From NCBI RefSeq assembly GCF_018691265.1, contig NW_024881279.1:5795243-5859242 (forward strand): a stretch of 64,000 nt of DNA. The letters run 5' to 3'. Below the pieces are notes generated by a model that saw only the letters and a program-made list of their open reading frames with translations, searched no databases and was not told the origin of the DNA. Below are positions 23,690 through 37,350 of this stretch, piece by piece. Source of the DNA: Tyto alba. Lineage: Eukaryota; Chordata; Aves; Strigiformes; Tytonidae. The position numbers and the translations under genes were made by a program. Position 1 is the stretch's first letter. Each line of letters starts with the position of its first letter.

Positions 23690-24860
23690 GTCCTGGGGAG
23701 GGCTTGTGTGTATTTTTTTCTGGGTGTTGGTAATTGTGTGATGTTATTTCAAAAGCAACACTGGTGGGCTCTGTTGAAAAGCTTATTTTTAGGTAATTCA
23801 GGATGGGAATGGGCTTAGCGTTCAATTGGATGCTCAGCATGTTGCCAAGCCTGGAGACACTGATCTGCTTGTGTGGATCCAGGTGAGTGGGTTAATATTG
23901 GTTGGGAGCTCTTTTTCTTCTGATCTAAACACTCTTGAATTTCCTCTACTTAAAAAATGAATTATCCTGATTTGTATTCTAATAAAGTTTCCATTTAGTC
24001 TGAGGGAATTTTGATCTTTGCAGGGAGCTTGCTGTAGAGAAAGGCATGCTTCTTCTAAAGTGCTGGCCTGGGGTCCTCTCCCATTAGGATGCTGAGTGAG
24101 CATTGCTTTTAAACAAAAGCCTTCCAAGACTTGATTTTAAATGTTGTGGGAGGACAGTAAGTAATGTAATACTGTAATCTGACAAATTTCCAACTAGATG
24201 CAAAGTTTTCTTAGTTCTGCAGGTTCTCATGGGTGTTCAAGTATTGTATGTTGTGAACCTTAAATGCTCCTGAATTACTGCAAGTGCTAATAGGAGCACA
24301 AAAGGATTTTTCACACACACACACAAAAAGAGATGCTTTACTCTTCTGCTTGGTTTATGTTTTACTCTTTTGTCTGGTGTTTAGAAATGCCAGTATTCAG
24401 TAGGTGAGAACTGCTAACAATGTTTTGTGTATTTCAAAGCTGAGACTATGTGTTTGATGGTGACAATGAATGTTGATTAGTGATAAAAAAGAGGTTTATC
24501 AGGTGTTTGTTTGTTAGAGTTAGCATGTATGAATGAATGGGTTTCTCAAGGGAGTGAATGAAGAAATTGGAAGCTGGCTTAATTTCAGTCTTTCATGGTG
24601 TTGTCTTTACTAAAATGGTAAATTTAAAGAAGCAAGGAATTGGTTTAGGGAAGGAAAATGGCAGTAAGGGCCATCTGTACACATGCTACTCTTGTGCTTA
24701 AGCAGTTGGAAGCTGCTGCTGAACAAGCAAAGGCTTGATAGCTCAAATACAAAATTATGTTTGACTTGAAGACAAAGGCTGGTGTGGGGAGGAGGATGTT
24801 GCCTTCCTCCTCTGGGGGATTGCAGGAGTCTCCGTGGAGCAGTTTCAGCTACGTATCTTC
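23690..24860. other. Segment with strong G-over-C strand bias
   Basis: In ten 60-base lines counted by hand between 23701 and 24840, G outnumbers C about 172 to 65. In nine lines sampled from the first 22 kb the totals were 99 to 120, and lines after 25.2 kb are again balanced. The bias sets in near 23690 and fades by about 24950. There is no open frame of note. A GT-rich transcribed strand, a retroposed RNA copy or C-to-T deamination could each produce it. Confidence 0.55.
24313..24384. repeat. Short (CA)n run followed by an imperfect tandem pair
   Basis: About six CA units start at 24312 and end near 24324. They are followed by two imperfect copies of a roughly 24-bp unit beginning TTTACTCTT (24337 and 24361). 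Confidence 0.7.
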
Positions 24861-26203
24861 TTTTTGATCAGTTAAGCGTAACTTTGGGTTTCTGAAAGAA
24901 GAAATAGGTTTTGAGGAATGCCATTCTGGAATAAGCCTTTGCAACAGGAATTTTAACATAAGCTTAATTTATAGAAGTAATAATACAAGTTGCCTGCTGA
25001 TGCCTGAGCTCCAGGGTCCAAGAGGTACCTCTCAGTCCTGTGTTTCTATGTTGCTTCTCTCAGGTGCAGGGAGCATGAGAGCTGCTGGAGCCAGCATGAA
25101 ATAGGGATACAATTAAATAGAATAATATTCCTGTATTTGCCCATGTTAAAATGCTCCTGTAAAGTGATCATTATAGAAGGCATTTTTTATTCTCTTTTTT
25201 TGTGAACTTTCTGGATTCAGTGGGGGACTTATTCATAATCATAGATTAACTTATTAAATTCACAAAGCAATATGTTCCAGCATTCACTGATTATGCTCAG
25301 ATGAGCAAGTAAATCAGAGGGTTAACAGCCTGAGAAGTGTTACAACGTTTGCAATGCATAGCCAGTTCCGAAAGCTACTTCACAAAGCAGCTGGTGATGA
25401 TACAGTGATGCTGCACAAGAAAAACGTTGTTATCCAGCTGTCAACTGTTTTATGTGTTTCCATCCATCACATGTTTTAGGGGGCCGCCTTCCTATGCTGC
25501 CATAATCTAGGACTCATAACTATGACACCCTACATCAGTTTTATGCAAATATAAATCTTTTTTGCCCCAAAAAATTATTGACACGCACACACCCCCAGTG
25601 TCATCTTGAGAATTTAAGAATTCTATAGATCTTTCTATTTAAAGTAGACAGATGCATATAGAAGATAATTTCCTGGCTTTAAAAGTTCCCCTAAGTAGTC
25701 AATATCTACATTTTTTTTTCTTTTTGTTTCTTGCTTTTGCTTTTATGATTTTTATCACAGTTCTTGCAATAAATCACATGTGCTTGTGCAGCAATAGCTC
25801 TGCAGATAAACTGGTTGCTCTCTCCTTTCCAGCTATTCTACTAGGCAGTAGTACGTTATTCATTAAGAATAAGAACATTAACATAAGAAGCATGTATTTT
25901 TTTTTCCAGTGTTGCTGTTATTAAACAGTCCTGTTTAATAAAACACTCATGTTTTCTTTTCTCAAAGCTTACCTCTGAAAGGCATATTTTTTTAAGTGTA
26001 AATATCTACTTTCATTTAAAAAATACGTTTTATGGTTAAACATAAATCTAGAAATCTGAACAGATCTCACATGAAAGACACAAAAAGCTGGCTTTATCTC
26101 TCATAGCTTGGGATGTTTAGTCAATCTGCAAATGTTTCAATAGGAATCAGTTAATGTAGACCCAAGCCAGTTTTCAATGATTTTTGCAAATGTTTTTAGC
26201 TGT

Positions 26204-26317
26204 ATTTAAGTATTCAGATGTTTTAGTATGTGAAGCCATTTAAGTATTTGGATGTTTTAATCTTACGAAGCCGTAATATCTGATTGAATATTATGAAGCT
26301 GTAATATCAGACTGAGG
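26204..26317. repeat. Two overlapping imperfect tandem duplications
   Basis: A 34-35 bp unit beginning ATTTAAGTATT and ending GAAGCC occurs at 26204-26237 and 26238-26272. From the last GAAGCC a second, 28-bp unit (GAAGCYGTAATATC) repeats at 26267-26294 and 26295 onward. This suggests successive local slippage duplications sharing the GAAGCC motif. Confidence 0.75.
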
Positions 26318-29300
26318 CCTGACAAATAGTCATTGAACTTACTGAATTCCCTGATAGTATATATTCATGAAGTAGTAGTAACTTGCATTCATGTTTTAAG
26401 ATGAAAAATAGTACTGGAAGTATGATGCTGCCTTGTCTGTGAAGCTGTGCTGTGTTGTTCTCTGTGACTTTCCAAGTGGAGTGACGGAGCTGAGCTGATG
26501 CAGTGGGAGCAGAGCTGAACTCTGTTCTGGTATTTTTAATTTAAGTCTGAGTGGCATTTTCAAACATGAATTAGCTGCAGGTGTCTGAGACTGAAAATAA
26601 GTGTTCAGTGCAAGCTACTGTTAAAGGCTACTACCACTGCACTCCTAACCTTGCTACTGCTGTGTTTCTGGGATCTGATGGGTTTCTGCTGTTGTGGGAT
26701 TTATTGGGACTTAGCAGCTAAGAGCAGGATGCAGGTCCCAGCTCTGTCCCTGGCTCACGAGGATGGTATTGTGCATGCCAGTGTGCTCAGGGGCTCTACC
26801 TAGTCTTTTAGTCTTGTGGGGCTCTGCCTTGTGTCCACAGGATCTGGCATGCTGAGATGAGCATTGAATTTTGGCTTGTGGTCAAGTCTGAAACTTCAGT
26901 CTCAAGGACTACAGCAAATACTACTGAGTGTAATAGTATTGACCTGGATGCATGTTCAGTGCATGTGGTTCAGTTGGAAATGGTATTTGAACAAAGCTCT
27001 GGCCCTACATGTATTTTATAATACAGTGTTTAATAAGCTGTTCATTCTACTCATTGCAACCTGTGTAAAACAGGTGAAACAAAATATACTGCGTCTTCCC
27101 AGAACAGTTAAACCCTGGTACTTCTTATCCACTTAGTTGATACTGCATAATGCTTGTAGTGTTTCTAAACTTCTGCCCTCACTGTCATGATGCATGTATG
27201 AGTCCTTCAAAATAATCTTGCATCACACAATGTACTGTTTCTTTTCAATGTTTTCTTCCAGTGTTGCATTTCATTTCTTGTAGACTGTGTGCATGTTGAC
27301 ACAGTCAGGTGCAAGGAGCATGAATTTATCTCTGTTTTGCTGTTCATAGTCTTATATATTTCTACTGCAATTCATAAATCCATGCCAATACAATTTTTCC
27401 ACAAAGTCAGTTCTTCCTAGGTTCTCTTGCCAAATAATTGGAAGTACTCTTGACAGAAATGACAGATATGCCTGAGGAAGAACTAGTGTCTAGGGGAGAG
27501 TTTTAGGATAACTTATAAAGCTGAAATTATTAATTAGATGAGTTTCTGATGATGCTCTTGAACAAAGTGGCTAATCAATAAAGCACACTTTGAACAAAAA
27601 CACTAATTCATTATAAGTGCAGGGGCTTGTCTGTGGCTAGAAAAGAGAAAATATGAACAAAACTTGCTTTTGTGATGTTAACAGGATTCTTATGGTTAAG
27701 TATAAGGTTTTAATGCAATCATTGATATATCTTTTCCAGAAACACATTGTAAATATTATGTAGTCAGTACAAGAAAAACAAGTGGGGATAGTTATAGGAT
27801 GTGTTGGTTGAGGATCACCTTTTTTTTTATGCTACTGGTGCAGGGTATTTTTATGCCTTGTTTTCTTGTTTTATGCAAAACAGCCTTAAGAGGCACAGCT
27901 GCCACCTATTTACCAATTTGGACAGGCTGGCATTATAAAGTGTACACCAGTACAACAATTTTTCTACTTTGCATATTTTTCTGATTCTTCATTCAATACT
28001 GTTTTTAGGAGTCCCTGAGCAGTCTCTTTCTCTATATGGGTAATACAGGTTTCCCTATAGCTGTCCTGTCAATTAATAATTTGACAGCTTAAGAGTCCAT
28101 TAAGTCAAATGGATGCCCGTCCATACAGACTTTACCATAACTCTTAAACACCATCTTGTAGTCTTTTTCTCACTTAGTATTTATATTCTAACTCCTTTAT
28201 TCCTTGCAGTCAAGTGAGGCAGGTTACTTGTTATTCAAAAGCTATCAAGAAATGAATCCCTTCTACGCATCTATCCTTAATTTTCTGTCCCGTGTTTTTC
28301 TCTGAGATAAGACAGATTCTGTTTTCCTTTCATTTTGTTGGCTTTTGGAATCTCAGAGCCAATAACAACTATGCTCTCCAAAACTCTTGATAGTCAGTAT
28401 CAAATAATATTCTTAAGTATCTGTAAGCAAAGTGCTTTTCATTGCTTGTCTGTGGGACATGTTGTTCTTCCCATGAAGTTTTCCTAATACTGAGGGAAAG
28501 CTCCCACACCTGAATTGTAGAGATTTCTTTGTCAGTTGTTCAAGCCCCAATTCTTACTAAACTACATGGGTAATTCACACAGAACTACTTGTTATCCTGA
28601 CTAAACAACATATGCTTCTGCCAGGAAACACATTTTCCAGGGTTTTTTTCCATGTACTTCCTGAAATGGGCTCTTTATCAAGGATGGATGTTCTGTGTAA
28701 ATAGCTTCAAAATGGGAGTTTAGGGTATGAAGGACAGATTTGTAAAACTACATATTGTTACATGTTCTTAACAGAGTGACCATAGTAAGGAGGTATATTT
28801 GGGCTTTGGGAAGCAGGGCTATGGTTTTTCATGGACCTTTGATTTCTTATCTTCCGATGGAATAAATGTTATGCCCTGCAAGTCTGAAATCAGAATTCTT
28901 GGGCAGGAATTCTCCTCACTGAGCCATCTGGTGGAATTTAGCTGCAAACATAGGACCGGCCAACTTCATAGAGCATCTGCCTTGTTAGTCCTGCTCCTCT
29001 GCCTTTGGTTAGTTTTATAGTTGCATGGTATCTTTCCATCTTGGTTTAAACTATATGACATGGAACACATTTCAAAACAAGATTAAAATGGCAGTAGTCT
29101 TTGGACTCTATCCTAAAAATACTTGTTTTTCACTGTTCCTCATGGACACTGACTGATTTGTGTGCTTCCCTGGGTTTTAGATCTGTCTGAGCACAAGAAT
29201 TCCTCATGTAAGCACAGCCTTGCAACAGGAGATCCCTTTAGGCTGAGATTATGGGGCCTCAGAGAAGTATGAGTCAATGCAGAACTGAAGGTGGGATGCA

Positions 29301-32156
29301 GTTTCTTTTGTCATAATTCAATGTTTTCTACTGTACCTATTGTTTATACTTTAAGCAATAAACCTGCCATAACAGCCATATGGGGAAAGCAGCTGAGTGC
29401 TATTTGTACTCATTTTTCTCCCCCCTTTCCCAGTCATTAATGAACATCTCCAAGCCGATTTTATTCCCATGGACACTATGTAATTACTCATGTATGACTT
29501 GGAAACAAAGTGAAAAAAAGGGAGAAGGTGGAAAAATTTCCCCAATGACTCCCTAAACTGCATAGGTGTTCGTCTGTGTGTTAGTGGAATAACATACATG
29601 TCTGCAAGTTATCTTGTTTTTCTTTAACGTTGTTAAGGGAGTGGATCCCTGCAACAACATAAGTGGTATTCTTCAAATCTTGCCTGTGGGAAGGACCCGT
29701 TAGGAAAATCAGCTCTGTGTAATTCTAGTAAATTTTGAAGCAAGGAGAGGGAAAAAAAAAAAGTGACTGTTGGAGAGTCAGATGGTAAAACCCTCGTTTT
29801 CAGTAGGATCGATATTTCAATAATTGTTCTTGCTTCTCCGTATCCTGAGAAAGGAGGGGAAAATACTCTGCGTGAACAAAGCCAGATGGTCATCCAAGGT
29901 TGTATGTATACACAGTATAGGTGATACTTGTCAAATTGATTTAAATTTCTGATGAGAAACTTCTTATTTCTAAAAGTACAGTCTTGGTGAAAGCAGGAGA
30001 AATCACAAGATTTTTCTGATTTTATTGCATGTTTTAATTTGACTTTATCAAAACAGGTAATTTCTAATATTTTTCAAGGTGCATAGGAGCACAAGCTAAA
30101 CAAATCTGAAGCTGTATCATTTTAACATTTTGTAGTAGTTCGGTAAAATTTACATTGCTGAAAATTGGAGATTTTGATTTCTCGGTGTTATTTCAGTATT
30201 TGGAAGAGTTAAAAAAAAAAAAAATCTGGGACTCTCTTGCATGAGTTATTTAAACTAGTTCTGCTCATTTTGCTCCTAGGACTGAGGGGGAGACCTGTGG
30301 ATTTGGTGCAGTCAAGCCTGTCTCTGTGTGCTTGCATCTCAAGAGCCTACTGGAAAAGGGAATGTATTTTTTTTTTTTTTTCCCTTTGATGCAGTGGCTA
30401 AAATGGCTTTTCTCAGCCTCCTGTAAAAGGAGCAGGCTTTTATCACATCTCCTCTTGATGCTGCACGTTTCTGCAGGGATGCAGTTTCTTCTCATGGATA
30501 TCTCTGTTACACAGAGCTATAAAATCACATATGGCCAGACTCTGGCACCAGAGCAAGGTGTGTTTCCACCATGGGATGAATTTCTGTGAATCTGGCAAAA
30601 TCAAATTTCTGCTAAATCATACTCCTTGCTTAAACCAAACAGGTTTTCAATTTCTTTAGTTAATGGGTATTCATGGAGCTGAAAAATACATGGCTCTGTA
30701 AACTGTGTATATGAATATAAGGTGTTTGCAGAGCACCTACTACAGCAGTTTAAAGTGAATATATGTAGGAAATGTTCCTTTACACCTGCTGCATAAGAAT
30801 GAGCTGGTTGGCCCAATAAAGCAGGCAGACTGCAATCACCCCTGTGATTGCTAGAAACAAATTATGGATGGATTCAGTCTCAGTTTTCCTAATTACAAAA
30901 ACAAGACCGAGTTTTGTGGTTATTGATCTTGCTATTTACTTCACTAGTCATTTAAATGAGTGTGGAAAGGAACTCTTAAGCATTTCATTGCCAAGTAGTA
31001 ATTTCCATAAAGTAATTGTGGTTTGTGTCTTTACTAGGCACCCTGACTCTATTTTTCTACATGGGAATTCAGGATAGTGAGAGGTTCATAATCAGTGTAC
31101 ATATTAACTTTCTGGATTTCAAATCTCTTTCCGAACAACGTTTTATATGATACTTCATGTAATTAGTGCAAATCCTCTCACAACAGGAGCTCTCCTTGCA
31201 ACCAGGTAATCTGAGCCCGGAAGAAGCAATTTGCCACCTTTTCCCTAAGATACTACCCTCAAGATGAAGAAGTTTCTGGGTTCAGGTTCAACTGAAGCTG
31301 ATAGTATCTGGCAGTTGACTAACAGCCCTTGGGATGCATCCCCAGGGGCTGCACTTTTCTTCCCTTTTTTCCTCATAAGAACTATTTTGCTTTATCACCT
31401 GATCAGGGTTTGAAATACTTGACTAGAGCTGGCTTTTCTGCAGCTTGTGTCAAGAGCCAGGCCCGCCACTGCAAAAAGCACAAATTAGCAGGACCTGTGC
31501 TAAGGCTAAATCTCCCACACTAGTAGAAGACACCTCTACCTGCCTGGTGATGTGCACCAGACAATATTGAAATAATATAGATAAGACTTCAAAGAATAAA
31601 CCTGCGGAGCTAGAAAGCTATTGAAAACATTGACAGAAATCCACTCTCTCCCAATGGGTCACAGTGCACTTGTGGAGCTTGTAGTATGCAGAGACAGAGG
31701 CTGTTTTGTTCAAGGAGTTGCCTAGGTAATACAGTTAATGTACATGAATATGTATACAAATATCTTTTTATATATATGCATATTGATTTATTTTTTTAAT
31801 CGCAAAGAAATGTGTCCCTTGAATACACCCTCTGGTAGTTTAAATGAGCTGCTGTAAGTCTACCAGCCCTGGGAATACTGGAATTACTGGGGTGGGCTCT
31901 TTGAACTGTTCCTATGCCAAAGGTGGAATTGGGTGTTCTGTAACATACAGGAGTTATTTTTACTTTCTAGTTAGGTTGTTTATTTTGTTTTGGGTGGTGG
32001 TTGACACTGTGGAGGTTAGGCATGAGCCAGCAGAGAGCCACCATGCAGGACATGAAGCTCATTCCTGATCTCTCAAGTGCACCAGTGTCAGAAAAGAAAC
32101 GCTGACCAAAAATCTTCCTAGCCTTCTTCATTTTGCTGATTTAGACAATTTCCTTT

Positions 32157-32212
32157 TAAAAAACAAACAAACAAGAACAGAAAAACCAAAACACTAAACA
32201 AAACCAAAAAAC
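32157..32212. repeat. CAAA-rich low-complexity tract
   Basis: Degenerate CAAA and AAAACC repeats of about 55 bp, nearly free of T and G. No retroposon body is recognisable before it. Confidence 0.75.
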
Positions 32213-32835
32213 CTTCATGGCTTTCATATTCGGACAAAGCTCTGTACAACTCATGAGACAATTTGTATGTGTTTTCACCTAGTTAGTAGAAAGCTAATTT
32301 AATTATTTTCAGTAGATGGGGATCTTCTGCATGTCTGTGCGTAGAATAAAAGGATACCACCCTTGGCTCAGGTTGGTATGGTAACAGTAAAAAGGCACGC
32401 ATTTATTTATTCATTAAAACTGTTGGCAGGGATTTTAAGTCCAATCATTCTGTCCCTTGTGCCTCCAACTTTGAAAGAGTATTAAATCTTCCAGCTGCTT
32501 CTCAAAAATAAGTCGTAACAGTTTCTGGACTAGTTTTTAGGTCTCTTAAGATCAGAAGGATGCAGAGAGATACCTAAAATGTTCAACTTCCTATTACATG
32601 GGAAAATGCAACAAGGTCACCCCGATAGATGTGTTATTTAAGTACATCAGATGTTCATGAACACACTTCCAATGATTTTTAGCTACCTATCCAAAGATAT
32701 TAAAATTATTATCCTGGACTGCCTTGCTGGGTTTTACTGGCTTGTCTTTGTATACGGCCTGAAACAAGACTTTTTCCTGCATATTTTCCCCTGTAAAATA
32801 TTACAGGACTTAGTATTGATGTTTTTTCCTGCATT

Positions 32836-32853
32836 AAAAAAAAAAAAAAAAAA
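32836..32853. repeat. Poly(A) run, 18 bp
   Basis: Eighteen consecutive A. No AATAAA precedes it and no flanking duplication was found. Confidence 0.9.
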
Positions 32854-33606
32854 CATACAGGATATGATCTTGCATTTGTTTTGTGAGCAAAATATATTTG
32901 AATTTTGGAAGAAAGTCTTGTGTTTCTTTAATCACATTGTATAAATGGATTTTAGAAAATCTGAATGAGTATCAGTGTAAGTAGCATAAGCTTTGTTATC
33001 AAAGCTTCACCCATCTCATGGGACTAATTTATCTATTCATCCAGGTTTTCGCCCGAGGATGGAAGATTAGAAGAAAAGAAACTTTAGTAGGAGCTAGTCT
33101 CCTTTGATCACACATTTTATGATATATGATATATGCTGTGACTTTTTAATGCCAGAAGTCTGATAAAAGCTCAATAAATGGTCTCAATTTATAAATGGAA
33201 AAACAAAGCAGGCAACCTTTCTGTGGAAAAGACCAATAAACTTATAGTACGGTAATGTTCTTAAATATAACAGATGCACTAAAAATGAGTACTTGGTTAT
33301 GCAGGCTTGCCATGAATTGAGATATTTTCCAAAGGCTGGGTTCTTGTAGTCACTTTGAGACCATTTTCATTTGTCTGTGACTTTAATGTTAAAAGTGGAG
33401 TTGCCCTGACCTCCAGGGAAAAAAAAACGCTACAGGTAAACGGCTCTCTGTCACCTCCAGATTGTTAGATTAGCTTATAAGAGATGTCCTTATAGCCTAA
33501 CTCAAACTCACTAAGTGACACAAGCTTTTCTTTTTGTTTAAAAGGGCTTTGATCCAAACCTTTGTAAATGGTACAAGAAATGCTTGGAATAGATCCAGTT
33601 ATGATC

Positions 33607-33623
33607 TTTTTTTTTTTTTTTTT
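33607..33623. repeat. Poly(T) run, 17 bp
   Basis: Seventeen consecutive T, with no sign of a retroposon in either direction. Confidence 0.9.
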
Positions 33624-36600
33624 ATGGCCAGCTGAAACCACTGAAATAAAAAAGAGAAGTAGACAGGATGGCACTTAGCCAAACCCCAGGTGAGAGGTAA
33701 AATGTTTGGTCTGTCAGGAAACCAGAAATTCTTTAAGTAGGATGCCCAACGACATATATGCTGTACTGTGTTCTTTACCTAGAAGAGATCTATATTTCTA
33801 TGTTCAGTGTTGTTTTAACAAGTAACATAAAAACATGCTGTTTATGCAGCGTTAAAATTATTCTTCATTGTAACTTTTCTGAAGGCCAAATTCATCAGTG
33901 TGCTGTGCTGTAATTGGTAAATATATCTGCAGTAGAGGCAAACCTTGTTTTGTACAAACTAATTCTGAAATGATAAAGCAATTTCTTGAGTGTCTTTTAT
34001 TCTTCCCTTTCACTTGGTCTAGTTCCACGCATTATTCTTACAGTCTAAAGCCCATTTTTCATTTTTATGCCCTAAAAAATCTTTATAGCTAGTGTCTGTG
34101 CTCCCTTGACACTGTCACTGAACCAAGCTCCACAGATTTAGCTCTTTTAATCTTCTCTAATAAGTCAGTCCCTCTCCATCTGCCTCAATTTTTGTTGCTC
34201 TCTAAAATGCCATCCAGTTTGTCCATCTCCTGATAACAAAGTAAACTACCACCAAGCTCTCGGTGAATGAGACTAATTCTTCCCTGACTGCTGACATGAT
34301 CCTTTGTGATACGTGATGGGAATAGAAAGGGATTGTGAAGAGTATACAAATGGAAGAGCTCATAGACAGCAAAATATGTATTAGTTACAGTAAGTCTGAG
34401 ATAGAACTGATTATTCATTGCAGATTCCTTGTTGGTCCTCTTAACCTGAATTTAGCAACACTCATGAATTTAGACTGGATTTCCCTTCTCTCAGTGGCCA
34501 GTTGTTTCCTCACTGCCCCTCTGGCTCCCTTTCTTCTCTCCTGCCCTTCTATAGGATCTTCATTGCAGTGCTGTGCCTTTCTGCAAGCGCCCAGCTAGAA
34601 TGTGCTGGTATGGGTCATTCCCTCTTGTACAGTCTGCTCCCACAAGGAGGAATTTGCTATGCAATAGAGTGCTATATACTCTTAAAATGACCAGCCTGCT
34701 CCATGTTTTTTGCAGGTAAGTTGGTTCTGCTGCATTAGAGCAGGAGATGGTGGGGAAGATGTCCATCAGCCCTTTGCTCCTGTGGGACTTGCTTTGCTGC
34801 CTGTAGAACATTTCCGAGAAAGCTCTGCTCTTGAGAGATGAGATTTGCTTTTGTGGCTGAAATTGTGCTGTGACTAAGAAGTAGGTCTCTCTCAGAACAT
34901 TAGGCAGTCATTTTTTTATGTACTCTAGACCCAGGTCCTCAAGCCACCTGCAAGATAAGGATTGACATATTAAAATTAACTTGATAACTTAATGGGAAGC
35001 CAGCCATGAAGGAAAGCCAAGTCATTACAGTTCTTGGTGCTGTGGAGATCTTTGGTTGCTCTTGCACTTACACTTTCCTTCCGTAGGAAAATTATGTAAG
35101 AGAAGAGGGGTGGGTTTTTATTTGCTGCTGGCAAAACTTTAGTTACACTACTTAAAACTACTTCCTTGCTGGTCTGACACTTGTGGTTTGGTAGACTACT
35201 TACCAGTAATATCCAGTAGTTCATTAAAGTTTCCTCCTTTCTGTTTTATCTATTGGCCTCCATTCGTATTTTAAATATACTTTTTCAAAACACCAGTGAC
35301 TTCACTTGAATAACAAAGAAACATTGCATACAGAAATAATCTATGATGTTAGAAACTGATAAGCTGCAAACCAGTACTAATTAAAATTGCTGGAGGCTGC
35401 AGTGGATATAAAGGAACTATCTGTAATGGAGAACCATCTCTGTTAGCCCTTTGTGTTCATACCTAAACAGCAGTCATCAATTTTAACCTATCATGAGAGA
35501 AACACAATTTTGGCATTATGCATGTTTCCCCATGCTTCCTCATGAGTCCTGCAGTCACTAAGCATTTGTTGGGTTTTATTCTCCTCTGCCCCATCTCCTG
35601 TATCTTTGCTACCCAGTTACTGAAGAGGCAACAAGCATTTCTATTTTCTGTATCAATGCATGGCAAATTGTACATTTAAACACAGGTCTGACTCTACTCT
35701 GAAGTTTACTGTTGGAAAAGGATACAAAGAGATATGATACTTTAGAGTTCTGGGGTCTTAGTTAATGTTTTCATGGAAGTAAGCTACAGTCAAAGGTAAT
35801 TCAAGATGTCCCTCTTTCAAGGTATACTAAGCTTACCTAGCCTTATTTTACTATCTTGTCCAGTCAGACAGGAATTTCTGGATGTTGCTTAGTGATGTAA
35901 ATGTACACACTGACAACAAAGCTCTGAGAGCTATGGAAAAGGGGATCGCCTTTGTTGCATTATTTTTTAATCTTTAAAACCAATTTGCAGTAGTTTAAAT
36001 TGCAATTACATCAGCTTTTTCTGGAATATTCATACAAATCTATATTTTACTGGCTTTTAAAAGTGATCTCAAGATGTAATCCAAAATTAAACATTTTAAT
36101 TATTCCATTTGGGAATTCTTATTTTGGTAAAGGTTAACATCTAACCTGGGAGAGTCATGAATATTATGCCTTGCGAATAGCAAGTTTAACTAGTCCAGTA
36201 CTTAAAGGACCATGACACGTGCTCTGCCTGCAGTCCTGAGTCAAGCACCCAGAGCATATTATCTCCTTGCTGAAAAGGATGGGTATGACTCATAGTGTGT
36301 GATATCTCCCATATTCTAACAGATGTGTTCCTAACATTATCAGTAAAGCTTTCCCCACCTCATACCAGGTGCTTAAATACCAGTTCCTACCATGGAAAGT
36401 CTGTCTTCTTTCACATGAGGATTATGTGGAGGTGCTCTAAGGCAGGCAGGGAGCACAAATGTGGTTTCCAGGCCCAAAAGTCAACCTGGAGGCTCTCACT
36501 GCTCATTTTGGCTGGTAGATGATCCAGTCAGGGGAAGGAATTCCCTTCCATGGAGACAAACCTCACTATGTTCCTCAAGTGGAAGAATCTAATCAAAACA

Positions 36601-36839
36601 CGTCAGTTTCCCTTCTGGAATGAAGCAGAGGACCTCAGTAAATTGGGTGCAGACAAGCCATGAGGGTTTAGTCAAATCCTTCAGAGGACACTCCTGGTGA
36701 GCATTCAGATTGGGCCCTTTTCTTGAAGGCATCTGAGTGACCTTTGAAGAGTAGGACATGATCGCATTTAAGTGTTCACTGAGCCTTAGCCTGTTCTTGT
36801 TTGGTGGCATTTAACTGAACCACTTTTATTGTGCTCTGA

Positions 36840-37350
36840 CAGTTCAGCCTTGGGGCATGTGTTGGGCCAGTGGCCATGGAGGTCGCTGTCACGGCACGTG
36901 CCGAGGGCCAACATTGTGGTGGATCCCTGAGCTGCTGCTCTTGCTGGGCACCTCAGCAGCACGTCAGCACCGCGCTGACAAGAGGGGAGGGCAGCAGAGC
37001 ACTCTGCAATCCACATGCAGGGGACAGGGAGGAAAAAAACAAAAGAAAGATGAAACTTCCTGGATGTTGAAAAATTCTGACATCCCCCTCTGAACTGCCC
37101 AAGTTCACATTGAAGGTTTGGGGATTTGTCCGTATGTATATTTATAAAGAGGGGGGTGGAAAATAATAATCTAATGTGAGCATCTTCTTTCATGTTGGTG
37201 CTGTCTGCTCCTGCACTGGCACAGCTCTGCTGGGTTGAGGAGCTGCCTGTCAATCCTTCACCGCCTCCATGCTGGGCAGGGGCCATGCCTGGAGCAAAAA
37301 CTCAGCTGCTGTGGCGAGCCGTGCCTCACTTTGGCATGGCAATGCAGCAG
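36840..37350. other. GC-richer pocket with E-box palindrome
   Basis: Two GC-rich parts (36840-37030 and 37190-37350) contain several CpG in otherwise CpG-poor DNA. The 12-bp perfect palindrome CGGCACGTGCCG (36892-36903) centres on the E-box CACGTG, a site type for bHLH-Zip factors such as USF or MYC/MAX. Overlapping open frames on both strands (up to 166 codons on the minus strand) follow from low stop-codon frequency in GC-rich DNA and show no known domain. It could be a weak regulatory element or an old mobile-element fragment; neither is proven. Confidence 0.3.

Larger units (their letters stand above)
24861..36839. other. Long noncoding stretch, no gene seen
   Basis: About 12 kb without a supportable coding exon, RNA gene or full mobile element. 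Open frames are mostly under 100 codons and unrecognised. It contains a tandem duplication at 26204-26317 and homopolymers at 30211-30224 (A14), 30367-30381 (T15), 32836-32853 (A18) and 33607-33623 (T17). A short CAAA-rich tract lies at 32157-32212. It could be intergenic or intronic; the sequence does not say which. Confidence 0.5.

Noticed and set aside
31990..32104. GCCACCATG start followed by a short frame
   Set aside because: The start context is good but the frame ends after 20 codons, with no splice donor or family match that I could recognise.
36786..37286. 166-codon minus-strand open frame
   Set aside because: It sits in a GC-rich pocket where stop codons are rare, is mirrored by frames on the other strand, and shows no family resemblance.
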